Source: an uncultured Erysipelotrichaceae bacterium
GTDB lineage: Bacteria > Bacillota_I > Bacilli_A > RF39 > UBA660
Reading direction: 5' to 3'
Length of the DNA stretch: 20,208 bases
Assembly: GCA_902797005.1 (NCBI GenBank)
Contig: CADBRE010000047.1
Span: forward strand, 1-20,208
Part shown: in pieces, positions 1-7,566 of the stretch
Layout: each line of letters opens with the position of its first letter
How positions within the stretch are numbered: position 1 is the stretch's first letter
The notes under the pieces: model-generated
Database searches by the model: none
The model's input: the letters and a program-made list of their open reading frames with translations, nothing else
Told to the model about the DNA's origin: nothing
Translations under genes and position numbers: made by a program

Positions 1-1653
1 ACCAATAATGCTGAGCTAGGACAAACCGTATATTACTACTCAGGAAATGTTACAAACAATTGGGTGATATTTGGAACATGCAAAGATAGTACTTATAACT
101 GTACGGTAGGAGACGATTTATACTGGAGAATAATAAGAATAAATGAGAAAGATACAGGTGGTGGAGTAAGGCTTCTTTATGCAGGAAGTGGGTTGAAACT
201 TGACGCTAATAATAGACATGTTATAGCCGATAATGTAACGAATGCGAGAATAAAAACAAATGGTAATAGTTTTTCTGCAACTAGCATTAATTTTGTATCT
301 TCTGTAAGAAGAGGTGCCGGATACACATATGGAAGCGCAGAAACTAATCTTTCAACCATAAGAGGAACAACTGGAAGTAATAGTGTAAAAAGTGCTGTTA
401 CTTCATGGTATTCCACACAGTTCCCTGAATCTACCGATTCTTTCTATAGAGAATTATTGGATAATAGAGCAGTGTATTGTAACGATAGAAGTACTAATAG
501 CGTTACAAGCCCTACAAGTTCATTTTATTCATATACTATATATCATGGGGCATATAGAAGACTATACACATACAAATCGCCTTCTTACGCATGCGGAGCC
601 ACAAATGAAGGATATGGTAATTGGTATGTAGGCGGAAACGATAACGCAGATAGATATACAGGTGAGAGTTATGAGTATGGGAATGGTATTTTATCAAATA
701 CACCCGTAGCATTAATGACAGCAGATGAAGTTGTTTTTGCAGGAGGACTTTATAATTCTTCTAATTCCAACTTTTGGGTTTATGCAAATAAAGAAGGTAA
801 TTCAATAAGTGCTAGCTCTTGGTGGACTCTTTCACCAGCTTATTCAACTAGTGAAGACACATATATTTTTGAAGTTACAAGTAATGGACTACTTAATTAT
901 ACTGGAGGGACAAGCTCACTCTATATACGCCCAGTCCTTTCTCTAATTTATGACACCTTTTGGGTACAAGGAGATGGCACAGTAAATAATCCTTATAGGG
1001 TAGATAATTACGTCGATCCTAATAACGGTAACACATATACAATAGTTTACGATGGTAATGGAAACACTGGAGGAAGTACAGCCAGTAGCACTCATACTTA
1101 TGGAGAATCAAAAGCGTTAACCACTAATGGATACACAAGAACAGGATATACTTTCAATGGGTGGAACACAATGGCTAATGGTTCAGGAACAAGTTATAGC
1201 AATGGACAAAACGTGTTAAACTTAACTAGTGAGAATAATGGTACTGTTACATTATATGCACAGTGGAGTTCAAATAGCAGTTCTACAACATACACATGTA
1301 GTACATCTGCTACGCCTACTTGTTCTAATGGAACATATCTAAACGGAACATGCTACCGTGTTGATGATAGCTATAGAAGTAAGACAACTGCTGGCACATA
1401 TAGTACATACAGTGCTTGTTCTAATGCGATAAGTGGTTCATCATATTCTGGCTATACATGTGTTTCTAATTCTTCTGGCGGTTACACAGCTACAAAATAT
1501 AACAACTCTTGTACTGGAAGTGCAAGCTGGGAAAATGGCCACTGTGTAGTATATTTTAATCCATCTTATAGTTGCTCTAGTGGAACACAATCTGGTGATA
1601 CATGCTATCTATATAATCAATCTAGCACTATAAGTGGATGGTCTTGCTATTAA
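1..1653 (+). CDS. Secreted surface protein with InlB-type repeat and Cys-rich tail (5' end outside window)
   Basis: The frame is open from base 1 with no stop, so the N-terminus, including any signal peptide, lies upstream; the GTG at 64 is not a credible start. The first ~330 codons look like a secreted domain common in gut Firmicutes, with a 'DLYWRIIRI' segment, 'SWWTLSP' and a final 'YIRPVLSL'. About 1030-1270 encodes one InlB B-repeat/Flg_new module (VYDGNGNTGG, GYTFNGWNT, VTLYAQW), typically found in adhesins. From about 1285 to the stop there are ten cysteines in Ser/Thr/Gly/Tyr-rich sequence with a C...NG...C spacing, suggesting disulfide-stabilised small repeats outside the cell. There is no LPXTG motif or C-terminal membrane helix, so anchoring is unexplained and the protein may be secreted. 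Function in adhesion is inferred from the repeat family only. Confidence 0.8.
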   Translation, partial: TNNAELGQTVYYYSGNVTNNWVIFGTCKDSTYNCTVGDDLYWRIIRINEKDTGGGVRLLYAGSGLKLDANNRHVIADNVTNARIKTNGNSFSATSINFVSSVRRGAGYTYGSAETNLSTIRGTTGSNSVKSAVTSWYSTQFPESTDSFYRELLDNRAVYCNDRSTNSVTSPTSSFYSYTIYHGAYRRLYTYKSPSYACGATNEGYGNWYVGGNDNADRYTGESYEYGNGILSNTPVALMTADEVVFAGGLYNSSNSNFWVYANKEGNSISASSWWTLSPAYSTSEDTYIFEVTSNGLLNYTGGTSSLYIRPVLSLIYDTFWVQGDGTVNNPYRVDNYVDPNNGNTYTIVYDGNGNTGGSTASSTHTYGESKALTTNGYTRTGYTFNGWNTMANGSGTSYSNGQNVLNLTSENNGTVTLYAQWSSNSSSTTYTCSTSATPTCSNGTYLNGTCYRVDDSYRSKTTAGTYSTYSACSNAISGSSYSGYTCVSNSSGGYTATKYNNSCTGSASWENGHCVVYFNPSYSCSSGTQSGDTCYLYNQSSTISGWSCY

Positions 1654-1692
1654 AAGTGTTTAACTTAAAAGACAATACTACTTTTCTAAAAA

Positions 1693-1757
1693 ACACATGA
1701 CTTATGTATGCATTTCTCTTGAAATAATATATACTAAGTCATGTGTATAAACATTTT
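1693..1757 (+). terminator. Inverted repeat, possible terminator after the surface protein
   Basis: ACACATGACTTA (1693-1704) and TAAGTCATGTGT (1735-1746) form a perfect 12-bp stem around a 30-nt loop. Four more pairs can form inside with one bulge. A weak T-rich stretch (ATTTTTA) follows a few bases later. The large loop and poor U-run make this a weak intrinsic terminator. Confidence 0.4.
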
Positions 1758-1787
1758 TATCAAATATAATTTTAGGCACAAACAATA

Positions 1788-1816
1788 TTGACAAATATCA
1801 AAATTAACACTATAAT
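1788..1816 (+). promoter_or_regulatory. Sigma-A promoter of aspS
   Basis: TTGACA at 1788-1793 and TATAAT at 1811-1816 are separated by exactly 17 bp, a consensus housekeeping promoter. Transcription would start near 1823, immediately before the T-box leader. Confidence 0.88.
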
Positions 1817-1822
1817 AAAACT

Positions 1823-2020
1823 ATATTATTTGTTTTGAGGAGTAATATATAGGATTTTTCAAAGAGAGTTAACTATTGGTGAGAGGTTAATAAATGAATA
1901 TATATGAAGATACAAAGCTATAGATAATAAGGGTAATTCCTATATAAATTAGAGATAGATTAAATCTATAACTAAGGCTGGCACCGTGATTTATTCACCC
2001 TTAGATTATGGATTTTTTTA
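1823..2020 (+). promoter_or_regulatory. T-box leader (tRNA-Asp-sensing) of aspS
   Basis: Stem I can be traced. An AGTA at 1841-1844 and GAA at 1906-1908 could form the S-turn. AGAGAG at 1863-1868 and TTGGTGAGA at 1877-1885 fit the AG bulge and apical loop. GAT, an Asp codon, sits directly after GAA at 1909-1911 as the predicted specifier. The T-box core AAGGCTGGCACCGTG spans 1974-1988. Its TGGC (1979-1982) pairs with a GCCA acceptor end, matching the G discriminator of tRNA-Asp. AATCTATAACTAAGG (1963-1977 plus) pairs with CCTTAGATTATGGATT (one bulged A), followed by TTTTT, as the terminator. AAGG/CCTT with GTGA/TCAC gives the competing antiterminator. Uncharged tRNA-Asp should allow read-through into aspS. 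Confidence 0.88.
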
Positions 2021-2041
2021 TTTATTGAAAGGAGAGAGAAA

Positions 2042-3781
2042 ATGAACAACGAATACAGAAACGTTTACTGCGGTGAAGTAAATGAAGAGTATGACGGAAA
2101 AGAAGTAAGACTAGCCGGTTGGGTAAACAGTATAAGAAAGCTAGGTGGTCTTACATTTGTAACACTAAGAGATGAGAAAGGAATAGTGCAGTTAATTACT
2201 GAAGATGCAACTTTATTTGATGGAATCAATAGAGAAAGTACAGTTACTGTAAAAGGTACAGTAAGACTTAGAACACCAGATATGATTAATCCTAATATGA
2301 AAACTGGTAAAATTGAAGTATTAGTAAATGAAGTAGAAATGCTAGGAGAATGTGAAAATGTTCTTCCGTTTGAAATAGCTAGAAGTAGAGAAGAAGCAAG
2401 TGAAGATATTAGATTAAAGTATAGATACTTAGATTTAAGAAATCCTAAAGTACATGATAATATTGTATTTAGAAGTAAAGTAATAGATTATATTAGATCA
2501 GTTATGAAAGCAGAAGACTTTACTGAAATAACAACACCTATTATTACAACAAGTTCACCTGAAGGAGCTAGAGACTTTATAATACCTTCAAGAAGATTTA
2601 AAGGCAAGTTCTATGCTCTTCCACAAGCACCACAAATATATAAGCAATTATTAATGGTAAGTGGATTTAATAGATATTTCCAAATAGCACCTTGTTTTAG
2701 AGATGAAGATGCAAGAGCAGATAGAACACTTGAGTTTTATCAATTAGACTTAGAAATGAGCTTTGTAACAGAAGAAGATGTTTACCAAATCGGGCAAAAA
2801 GTCTTTTACGATGTATTTACTCATTTTAGTGATAAATATGTTTCACCAATGCCTTTTAGAAGAATAACTTTTAAAGACGCAATGCTAAAGTATGGTACAG
2901 ATAAACCAGATTTAAGAAATCCTCTTGAGATAGCTGAGTTAACTGATATATTTAAAAATACACAGTTTACTCCATTTGTTGGAAGCACTGTAAGAGGTAT
3001 AAAAGTAGAAAACATTGAAAAATCTAATTCTTGGTATAAATCTATGGAAGATTATATGAAAGAAATTGGTGCTGCAGGATTAGCTTATATTAAAGTAAAT
3101 GAAGATTTAACATTTAAATCAAGTTTAGATAAGTTTTTAACCGATGAAGAAAGAAGTGCTTTAAAAGAAAGATTAAGTCTTAAAGCAGGCGATGTATTAT
3201 TTATAGTATCTGATAAGAAAAAAGCTCCTAAACTAGCAGGACAATTAAGAATTAAATTAGGAGAAGAGCTAGATCTTATAGATAAAGATAGATATGAGTT
3301 CTGTATTATTAATGATTTCCCAATGTATGAATATAATGAAGAAGATGAGAAATGGGATTTTGGACACAATCCATTTAGTATGCCTAAAGGTGGATTAGAA
3401 GCTCTAAACAATCAAAATATAGAAGATATAGTAGCTTACCAATATGACTTTGTATGTAATGGTTATGAAATGGCAAGTGGTGCTGTGAGAAATCACGATA
3501 TTAAGACTATGGTAAAAGCATTTGAACTAGCAGGGTATGACGAAAGCATCGTTGAAAATAAGTTTAGAAGTTTATATACTGCATTTAAATATGGTGCACC
3601 TCCACACGCAGGAATGGCTCCTGGTATAGACAGAATGATAATGCTTCTACTAGGAGAAGGAAACCTAAGAGAAGTACAAGTATTCCCACCTAATGTTTCA
3701 GGTGTAGATAACCTAATGGGTGGTCCTTCTGAAGTAACAGAACAGCAATTAAGAGAAACACATATTAAAATTAGAGACTAA
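2042..3781 (+). CDS. aspS: Aspartyl-tRNA synthetase
   Basis: Class II aminoacyl-tRNA synthetase that charges tRNA-Asp with aspartate in the cytoplasm. The 579-aa length is usual for bacterial AspRS. An N-terminal OB-fold anticodon-binding domain covers roughly residues 1-105 (VRLAGWVNSIR). The catalytic domain has the PQAPQIYKQ segment (194-202), motif 2 'FRDEDARADR' (219-228) and motif 3 'GMAPGIDRM' (524-532) with the ATP-binding arginine. The middle, about 280-420, is the GAD insertion of bacterial-type enzymes. The ATG is preceded by AAAGGAGAG at good spacing. The Asp-type T-box upstream supports the specificity. No terminator is visible before the next promoter, which begins 2 nt after the stop, so some read-through is likely. 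Confidence 0.97.
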   Translation: MNNEYRNVYCGEVNEEYDGKEVRLAGWVNSIRKLGGLTFVTLRDEKGIVQLITEDATLFDGINRESTVTVKGTVRLRTPDMINPNMKTGKIEVLVNEVEMLGECENVLPFEIARSREEASEDIRLKYRYLDLRNPKVHDNIVFRSKVIDYIRSVMKAEDFTEITTPIITTSSPEGARDFIIPSRRFKGKFYALPQAPQIYKQLLMVSGFNRYFQIAPCFRDEDARADRTLEFYQLDLEMSFVTEEDVYQIGQKVFYDVFTHFSDKYVSPMPFRRITFKDAMLKYGTDKPDLRNPLEIAELTDIFKNTQFTPFVGSTVRGIKVENIEKSNSWYKSMEDYMKEIGAAGLAYIKVNEDLTFKSSLDKFLTDEERSALKERLSLKAGDVLFIVSDKKKAPKLAGQLRIKLGEELDLIDKDRYEFCIINDFPMYEYNEEDEKWDFGHNPFSMPKGGLEALNNQNIEDIVAYQYDFVCNGYEMASGAVRNHDIKTMVKAFELAGYDESIVENKFRSLYTAFKYGAPPHAGMAPGIDRMIMLLLGEGNLREVQVFPPNVSGVDNLMGGPSEVTEQQLRETHIKIRD

Positions 3782-3782
3782 T

Positions 3783-3811
3783 TTGACAAATTGTACTTTA
3801 TTTGGTATAAT
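3783..3811 (+). promoter_or_regulatory. Sigma-A promoter downstream of aspS
   Basis: TTGACA at 3783-3788 and TATAAT at 3806-3811 with a 17-bp spacer start immediately after the aspS stop. The predicted start near 3818 leaves only about 17 nt of leader, which carries a GAGGG ribosome site. Confidence 0.85.
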
Positions 3812-3834
3812 TTAACTATAAATGAGGGATGGTT

Positions 3835-4668
3835 ATGGAAAAGAAAAGATATACTATATGTGCTCTAGGTGAAAGAGAAACAAGAAGTATAGCTAATTAT
3901 GACTCAGTTCAAAACTTTTTGAAAGCTATTAATAAGTTTAATAGTAATCCTAAAAACATATATTACATAGGTGATATTAATGTAGATTATAAACATAGAA
4001 TAATCGCATATACTAAGTTTACGAAACTAACAGTCTTAAGTTCATTAGAAGAATTAGACAAGACAACAGTTAATCTTAACAATGAACATGAATTAAAAAG
4101 ATTGTATCACGCTGAACATATAAACGGGCCTTTATGCATCACATACCGTGCAAGTAAAAAGATTAAAACATTAAATATAATGTACAAATCAGAAGCGAAA
4201 ATGCTAGATAAAGAATATATGTCCTATAGATTTTCAAGACTAGGAACTGATATTAACTTTGTAAAAAGAGTATTGTCTTCTAGAATAATTAAAAAATCTG
4301 CAGTAAACTCTGCTGAAGCTTTTGAAAGTTTATATGATTTAAGAGATAAGTTAAAAAATAGTTTTAGAGATACAGTATCTACCGAACCTATGAAAGCATT
4401 CTTTGACTCGTACACACATGTAAATGGTTCATTCAACTATTTTAACTATAGACGCTTAGCTTCTTTAATAATTGATTATGATAGACAAACTAAAAAACTT
4501 AATATGCCTATTATAGAACCTATAAAACCTAAGGAAGATGAAGAGGCTATAATAGAAAAATATACTAGTCAAGAGCTCAGAGACATATATGAAGAATTAA
4601 GAATGGCTATGCTTGTGGGAGATAGAGAATTAGTTGCTTCATATAAAAGAAGACTTAGAATGAAATAA
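3835..4668 (+). CDS. Conserved-looking hypothetical cytoplasmic protein
   Basis: I do not recognise this 277-aa protein. It has no signal peptide or membrane helix, is rich in Lys and charged residues, and has no familiar catalytic motif. The N-terminal ~90 residues look like a mixed alpha/beta unit. The centre (about 125-200) and the last ~40 residues (after KPKEDEEAI) are predicted helical by composition, ending in a basic YKRRLRMK tail that could contact nucleic acid, though this is only inference. I chose the ATG at 3835 rather than the in-frame ATG at 3829 because the ribosome site GAGGG (3824-3828) abuts 3829 but is 6 nt from 3835. It has its own strong promoter and a clean terminator, so it is a single-gene transcript between aspS and spoIIG. 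Confidence 0.8.
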   Translation: MEKKRYTICALGERETRSIANYDSVQNFLKAINKFNSNPKNIYYIGDINVDYKHRIIAYTKFTKLTVLSSLEELDKTTVNLNNEHELKRLYHAEHINGPLCITYRASKKIKTLNIMYKSEAKMLDKEYMSYRFSRLGTDINFVKRVLSSRIIKKSAVNSAEAFESLYDLRDKLKNSFRDTVSTEPMKAFFDSYTHVNGSFNYFNYRRLASLIIDYDRQTKKLNMPIIEPIKPKEDEEAIIEKYTSQELRDIYEELRMAMLVGDRELVASYKRRLRMK

Positions 4669-4671
4669 TTG

Positions 4672-4700
4672 GAATAGTTATTATAACTATTCTTTTTTTT
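4672..4700 (+). terminator. Intrinsic terminator
   Basis: GAATAGTTA (4672-4680), loop TTA, TAACTATTC (4684-4692), then eight T. This is a strong terminator whose T-run overlaps the spoIIG promoter region. Confidence 0.92.
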
Positions 4701-4731
4701 GACAAAATAATCACTTTAAATAAACTATACT
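4696..4731 (+). promoter_or_regulatory. Probable spoIIG promoter with Spo0A-box match
   Basis: TTGACA lies at 4699-4704 and TATACT at 4726-4731, a 21-bp spacer. The B. subtilis spoIIG promoter is known for an abnormally long 22-bp spacer and needs phosphorylated Spo0A bound over its -35 region. The minus strand at 4696-4706 reads TTTGTCAAAAA, a full match to the 0A-box consensus TTTGTCRAAAA, overlapping the -35. The match uses T residues of the preceding terminator, so chance contributes. An alternative -10, TAAACT at 4721-4726 (16-bp spacer), cannot be excluded. Confidence 0.6.
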
Positions 4732-4748
4732 TAAAAAGGTGAAGCACT

Positions 4749-5549
4749 ATGAAAGTATATGTGGATTTACTTCTATTTCTCAATTTTGCATTTGATTTTA
4801 TACTCTTACAAACAGTTTCGATAATACTTAAAAGGAAAGTGCCTCTTAGAAGACTATTTTTAGGAGCACTCATAGGAAGCTTAACAATATTTACTTTATT
4901 TGCGCCATTTACAACTTTATCATTGTTTATTCTTAAAGTATTTCTTAGTTTTATTATTATTATCAGCACTTTTGGCTTTAAAGATATGAAATATACTCTT
5001 ACTAATTTATTCTATTTTTATATAGTTAGCATAATATTAGGAGGGGTAATCTATTATTTAAATGTAGAGTTTTCATATAAAAATATAGGTATGGTATTCT
5101 ATCATAAAGGTTTAAGCATTAACTATATATTTATATTGATAGCATCCCCAGTTTCTTTAATAATATATAGAAACCAAATGAAGAAGCTAAGACTAATAAA
5201 CTCACTTCACTATAATATTGATGTTTATTTAAATGGAAAGATAATAAAACTACATAGTTACTTAGATACAGGTAATACACTAGTAGATCCAATAAGTAAA
5301 AAGCCTATTATAATAACTAATTCAAAAAAGCTTATTAACTACATAAGAGATAATCCATATTACCTAGTACCTTATGAAAGTGTAAACACTAAAGGATTTA
5401 TTAAATGTATAAAAGTAGATAAAGTTTATATTGATAAGGTAGGATTAATAACAAATGTAAGAATAGGAATAACGAGTAAAAAGCTAAAAAACGGAGTAGA
5501 TGCTTTATTAAATAATTTAATAATGGAGGAGAGAAATGAAAATATTTGA
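4749..5549 (+). CDS. spoIIGA: SpoIIGA, sporulation membrane protease that activates pro-sigma-E
   Basis: SpoIIGA is the integral membrane aspartic protease that removes the N-terminal pro-sequence of sigma-E in the mother cell after a forespore signal. This 266-aa protein (about 309 in B. subtilis) has a hydrophobic N-terminal half, residues 1-140, with roughly five membrane segments starting at MKVYVDLLLFLNF. A cytoplasmic C-terminal protease domain follows. The catalytic triplet D173-T174-G175 lies in YLDTGN, as expected for the family. A weak AAAGGTGAAG ribosome site precedes the ATG. Its last 14 nt overlap the start of sigE, so the two are translationally coupled, as in the spoIIG operon of other spore formers. 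Confidence 0.92.
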   Translation: MKVYVDLLLFLNFAFDFILLQTVSIILKRKVPLRRLFLGALIGSLTIFTLFAPFTTLSLFILKVFLSFIIIISTFGFKDMKYTLTNLFYFYIVSIILGGVIYYLNVEFSYKNIGMVFYHKGLSINYIFILIASPVSLIIYRNQMKKLRLINSLHYNIDVYLNGKIIKLHSYLDTGNTLVDPISKKPIIITNSKKLINYIRDNPYYLVPYESVNTKGFIKCIKVDKVYIDKVGLITNVRIGITSKKLKNGVDALLNNLIMEERNENI

Positions 5550-6225
5550 TTTTATCAAAAAGTTATTTAAAGATGAGGAAAAGTTGTTTTTCCTAGGAAG
5601 CACAGATATACTTCCACCACCACTTTCAAAGGAAGAAGAAGAACAATTAGTGATTAGAAGCAATAATGGGGATGAAGAAGCTAGAAACAAACTTATCGAG
5701 CATAATTTAAGACTTGTAGTTTTCTTATCTAAAAAGTATGACAACACATCATATGATTTAGAAGATATAGTTTCAATTGGAACAATAGGTCTAATAAAAG
5801 GTGTTAAAACATACAAACTTGATAAAAACATAAAACTTGCAACATATGCTAGTAGATGTATAGATAATGAAATACTCATGTTTTTAAGAAAGAATAAGAG
5901 AAGAAAGCTAGAAGTATCTTTTGAAGATTCTATCAATTTAGATAATGATGGTAATGAACTTCACCTAGAAGATGTGCTTGGAACAGAAGAAGATGTAGTT
6001 GAAAAAGAATATCAAGACAAAGTAGATAAAAGCTTGCTTTGTAAAGAAATAGAAAAACTTCCAAAAAGAGATAAAGAGATAATGACACTTAGATATGGCT
6101 TAAATAATACTGATGAATACACACAAAAAGAAGTTGCTGATATGCTTGGTATCTCACAGTCTTACATATCTAGAATAGAGAAAAAATGCATAAAGAAACT
6201 TAAAACTTTAATAGAAATTGGTTGA
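5536..6225 (+). CDS. sigE: Mother-cell sporulation sigma factor sigma-E (pro-sigma-E)
   Basis: RNA polymerase sigma factor for early mother-cell gene expression during sporulation. It is 229 aa. Family signatures include 'LPPPLSKEEE' after the pro-region, region 2 (NLRLVVFLSKKY, SIGTIGLIKGVKTY, KLATYASRCIDNEI) and the region 4 helix-turn-helix (TQKEVADMLGISQSYISRIEKK). Residues 1-17, amphipathic and basic (MKIFDFIKKLFKDEEKL), are the pro-sequence. Aligned at FFLGS/YYIGG, it is about ten residues shorter than in B. subtilis. GGAGGAGAG gives a strong ribosome site inside the end of spoIIGA. sigG, which often follows sigE, is absent; tmRNA follows instead. Confidence 0.95.
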   Translation: MKIFDFIKKLFKDEEKLFFLGSTDILPPPLSKEEEEQLVIRSNNGDEEARNKLIEHNLRLVVFLSKKYDNTSYDLEDIVSIGTIGLIKGVKTYKLDKNIKLATYASRCIDNEILMFLRKNKRRKLEVSFEDSINLDNDGNELHLEDVLGTEEDVVEKEYQDKVDKSLLCKEIEKLPKRDKEIMTLRYGLNNTDEYTQKEVADMLGISQSYISRIEKKCIKKLKTLIEIG

Positions 6226-6257
6226 TATTGTTGTGCAAAATAGAGTACAAAATAGTG

Positions 6258-6286
6258 TTGACAACAGCTCCATGAATTGGTATAAT
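6258..6286 (+). promoter_or_regulatory. Sigma-A promoter of ssrA
   Basis: TTGACA at 6258-6263 and TATAAT at 6281-6286 with a 17-bp spacer. The predicted start is near 6293, a few bases before the mature tmRNA 5' end. This is a consensus promoter, as expected for an abundant stable RNA. Confidence 0.9.
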
Positions 6287-6296
6287 TTATACATAT

Positions 6297-6650
6297 GGGG
6301 CTGTTTTGATTCGACAGGGCATTCATATATATGGACTCAGGTAGTAGGGATACTATAAATCTAAGCATAAAATAATCGGAAAAGATTACAATTTTGCACC
6401 TGCTTTTGCCTAGTTTAAGGTCGTAGGTGGTTCCTTCCTTTCTTTGTTCACGAGAAAGAACAAGGGACTCATAAAAGTGAACTATATTATACATTTGTTT
6501 AGGATGTATGATGAACTATAACTAAACTTAGAAAAGTATAGGAATGCTTGGCTCTCCAGTGCTTTTTGAAATATAAACCAGCTAAACTTGTAAAAAGGTC
6601 TGTATAATATGGTGTTTTGGACACGAGGTCGTTCCTCGTCAGCTCCACCA
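6297..6650 (+). ncRNA. ssrA: tmRNA (transfer-messenger RNA)
   Basis: tmRNA rescues stalled ribosomes and appends a degradation tag. The 5' end GGGGCTG (6297-6303) is followed by the conserved D-domain TTTTGATTCGACAGG. The 3' end CAGCTCC (6640-6646) pairs with the 5' end (one G-U), then A and an encoded CCA (6648-6650). The tag frame ends at TAG 6411-6413, and the last codons read YNFAPAFA. Reading back in frame gives HKIIGKDYNFAPAFA from 6366. The Ala codon GCA at 6365 expected for resumption is one base out of that frame. The T-arm stem ACGAG/CTCGT encloses GTCGTTC instead of the usual TTCRANT. The start of transcription, the acceptor and the tag make the identification secure despite these oddities. 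Confidence 0.95.
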
Positions 6651-6689
6651 AAAAAGATATTAATTATTTTATATAGAAAGAAGATTAAT

Positions 6690-7565
6690 ATGCAAATTGT
6701 ATATTGCGGAACTAATACTAAAGTAGAAAATCCAACTATTATTAAAGGAAAATATACTAAAGATTTTGGAGAAGGATTTTATTGCACAATTTTAAAAGAC
6801 CAAGCTATAAGATGGTCTAAAAAATATAGCACTCCAGTCGTTAATATTTATGAATATAAAGAGAATGATGAATTAACAATAAAAGAATTTGCTATTATGA
6901 GTGAAGAATGGCTAGATTTCATAGTTGATTCAAGAGCAGGTAAAGATCATAATTATGATATAGTAATCGGACCAATGGCAGATGATCAAGTATATAATTA
7001 CATAAATGATTTTGTCCTAGGTAATATCACAAGAGAACAATTTTGGCAATTAGCTAAGTTTTCTTATCCAACACATCAAATAGCATTTTGCACTATAAAA
7101 GCTTTATATCATCAGAAGGAGAAAATGATGGAAAATAAAGATACTAACGATTTATTCTTCCTATGTAGTCTTATAGAATATATTGCAAGAAAAACCAGCA
7201 ATACTAAGAAGTATATTGTAAATCAAATAGGAAAAGAAAGAATAAACAAAATATATTCTTTAGCAGATGTTTATCATAGCGAAAATATGGATAAAACTCT
7301 AGATGAATTAAAAAGAGAATGTTCTATCAAACCAGGGAATTATATACTAAATCTTAATAATGATAAGCCAACTTTTTGGGAAATGGGAAGGGTATACACC
7401 AATTTAATAATTGGCATAAGCCCTAACAAGGATAATTATATAGATACTCTTATAAAAGTTTATAATTCATTTATTTCAGAAAAATTAGATGATTATAGTA
7501 GTAGTTTATATTATGAAAATCCTTCATATATATTAGAATGTTATAAAGAAGGGAGAATATTATAG
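6690..7565 (+). CDS. DUF3990-DUF3791 fusion protein (ADP-ribosyltransferase-like, putative toxin or effector)
   Basis: This 291-aa protein begins at the ATG at 6690 (weak site GAAAGAAG). A longer in-frame reading from 6609 would lie inside tmRNA and is rejected. The N-terminal ~150 residues match DUF3990: YCGTN near the start, 'YTKDFGEGFYCT' around residues 22-33, then 'QAIRWSKKY'. DUF3990 is regarded as a distant relative of ADP-ribosyltransferases. Residues ~150-205 (LCSLIEYIARKT...KIYSLADVYHSEN) resemble DUF3791, usually a separate small neighbouring protein. The last ~75 residues (TFWEMGRVYTNLI...SLYYENPSYILECYKEG) form a further segment I cannot name. Such pairs occur in defence or toxin-antitoxin-like settings, but the role here is unproven. 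No terminator separates it from ssrA, so co-transcription is likely. Confidence 0.75.
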   Translation: MQIVYCGTNTKVENPTIIKGKYTKDFGEGFYCTILKDQAIRWSKKYSTPVVNIYEYKENDELTIKEFAIMSEEWLDFIVDSRAGKDHNYDIVIGPMADDQVYNYINDFVLGNITREQFWQLAKFSYPTHQIAFCTIKALYHQKEKMMENKDTNDLFFLCSLIEYIARKTSNTKKYIVNQIGKERINKIYSLADVYHSENMDKTLDELKRECSIKPGNYILNLNNDKPTFWEMGRVYTNLIIGISPNKDNYIDTLIKVYNSFISEKLDDYSSSLYYENPSYILECYKEGRIL

Positions 7566-7566
7566 T

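Noticed and set aside
4655..4969. Minus-strand frame over the start of spoIIGA, and similar antisense frames elsewhere (for example 3085-3411, 8748-9203, 11138-11461)
   Set aside because: They are antisense shadows of well-supported genes, without ribosome sites.
6223..6225. Mycoplasma-type code with TGA as tryptophan
   Set aside because: sigE and spoIIGA end at TGA at positions expected for their families, and Trp is encoded by TGG throughout.
6265..6272. CAGCTCCA upstream of ssrA, identical to the tmRNA 3' end at 6640-6647, as a possible attachment-site copy
   Set aside because: Only 8 bases, inside the promoter spacer, and not accompanied by integrase or longer duplication.
6609..6689. 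27-residue N-terminal extension of the DUF3990 protein
   Set aside because: It lies mostly within the mature tmRNA 3' end and has no ribosome site; homology-like sequence begins at the ATG at 6690.
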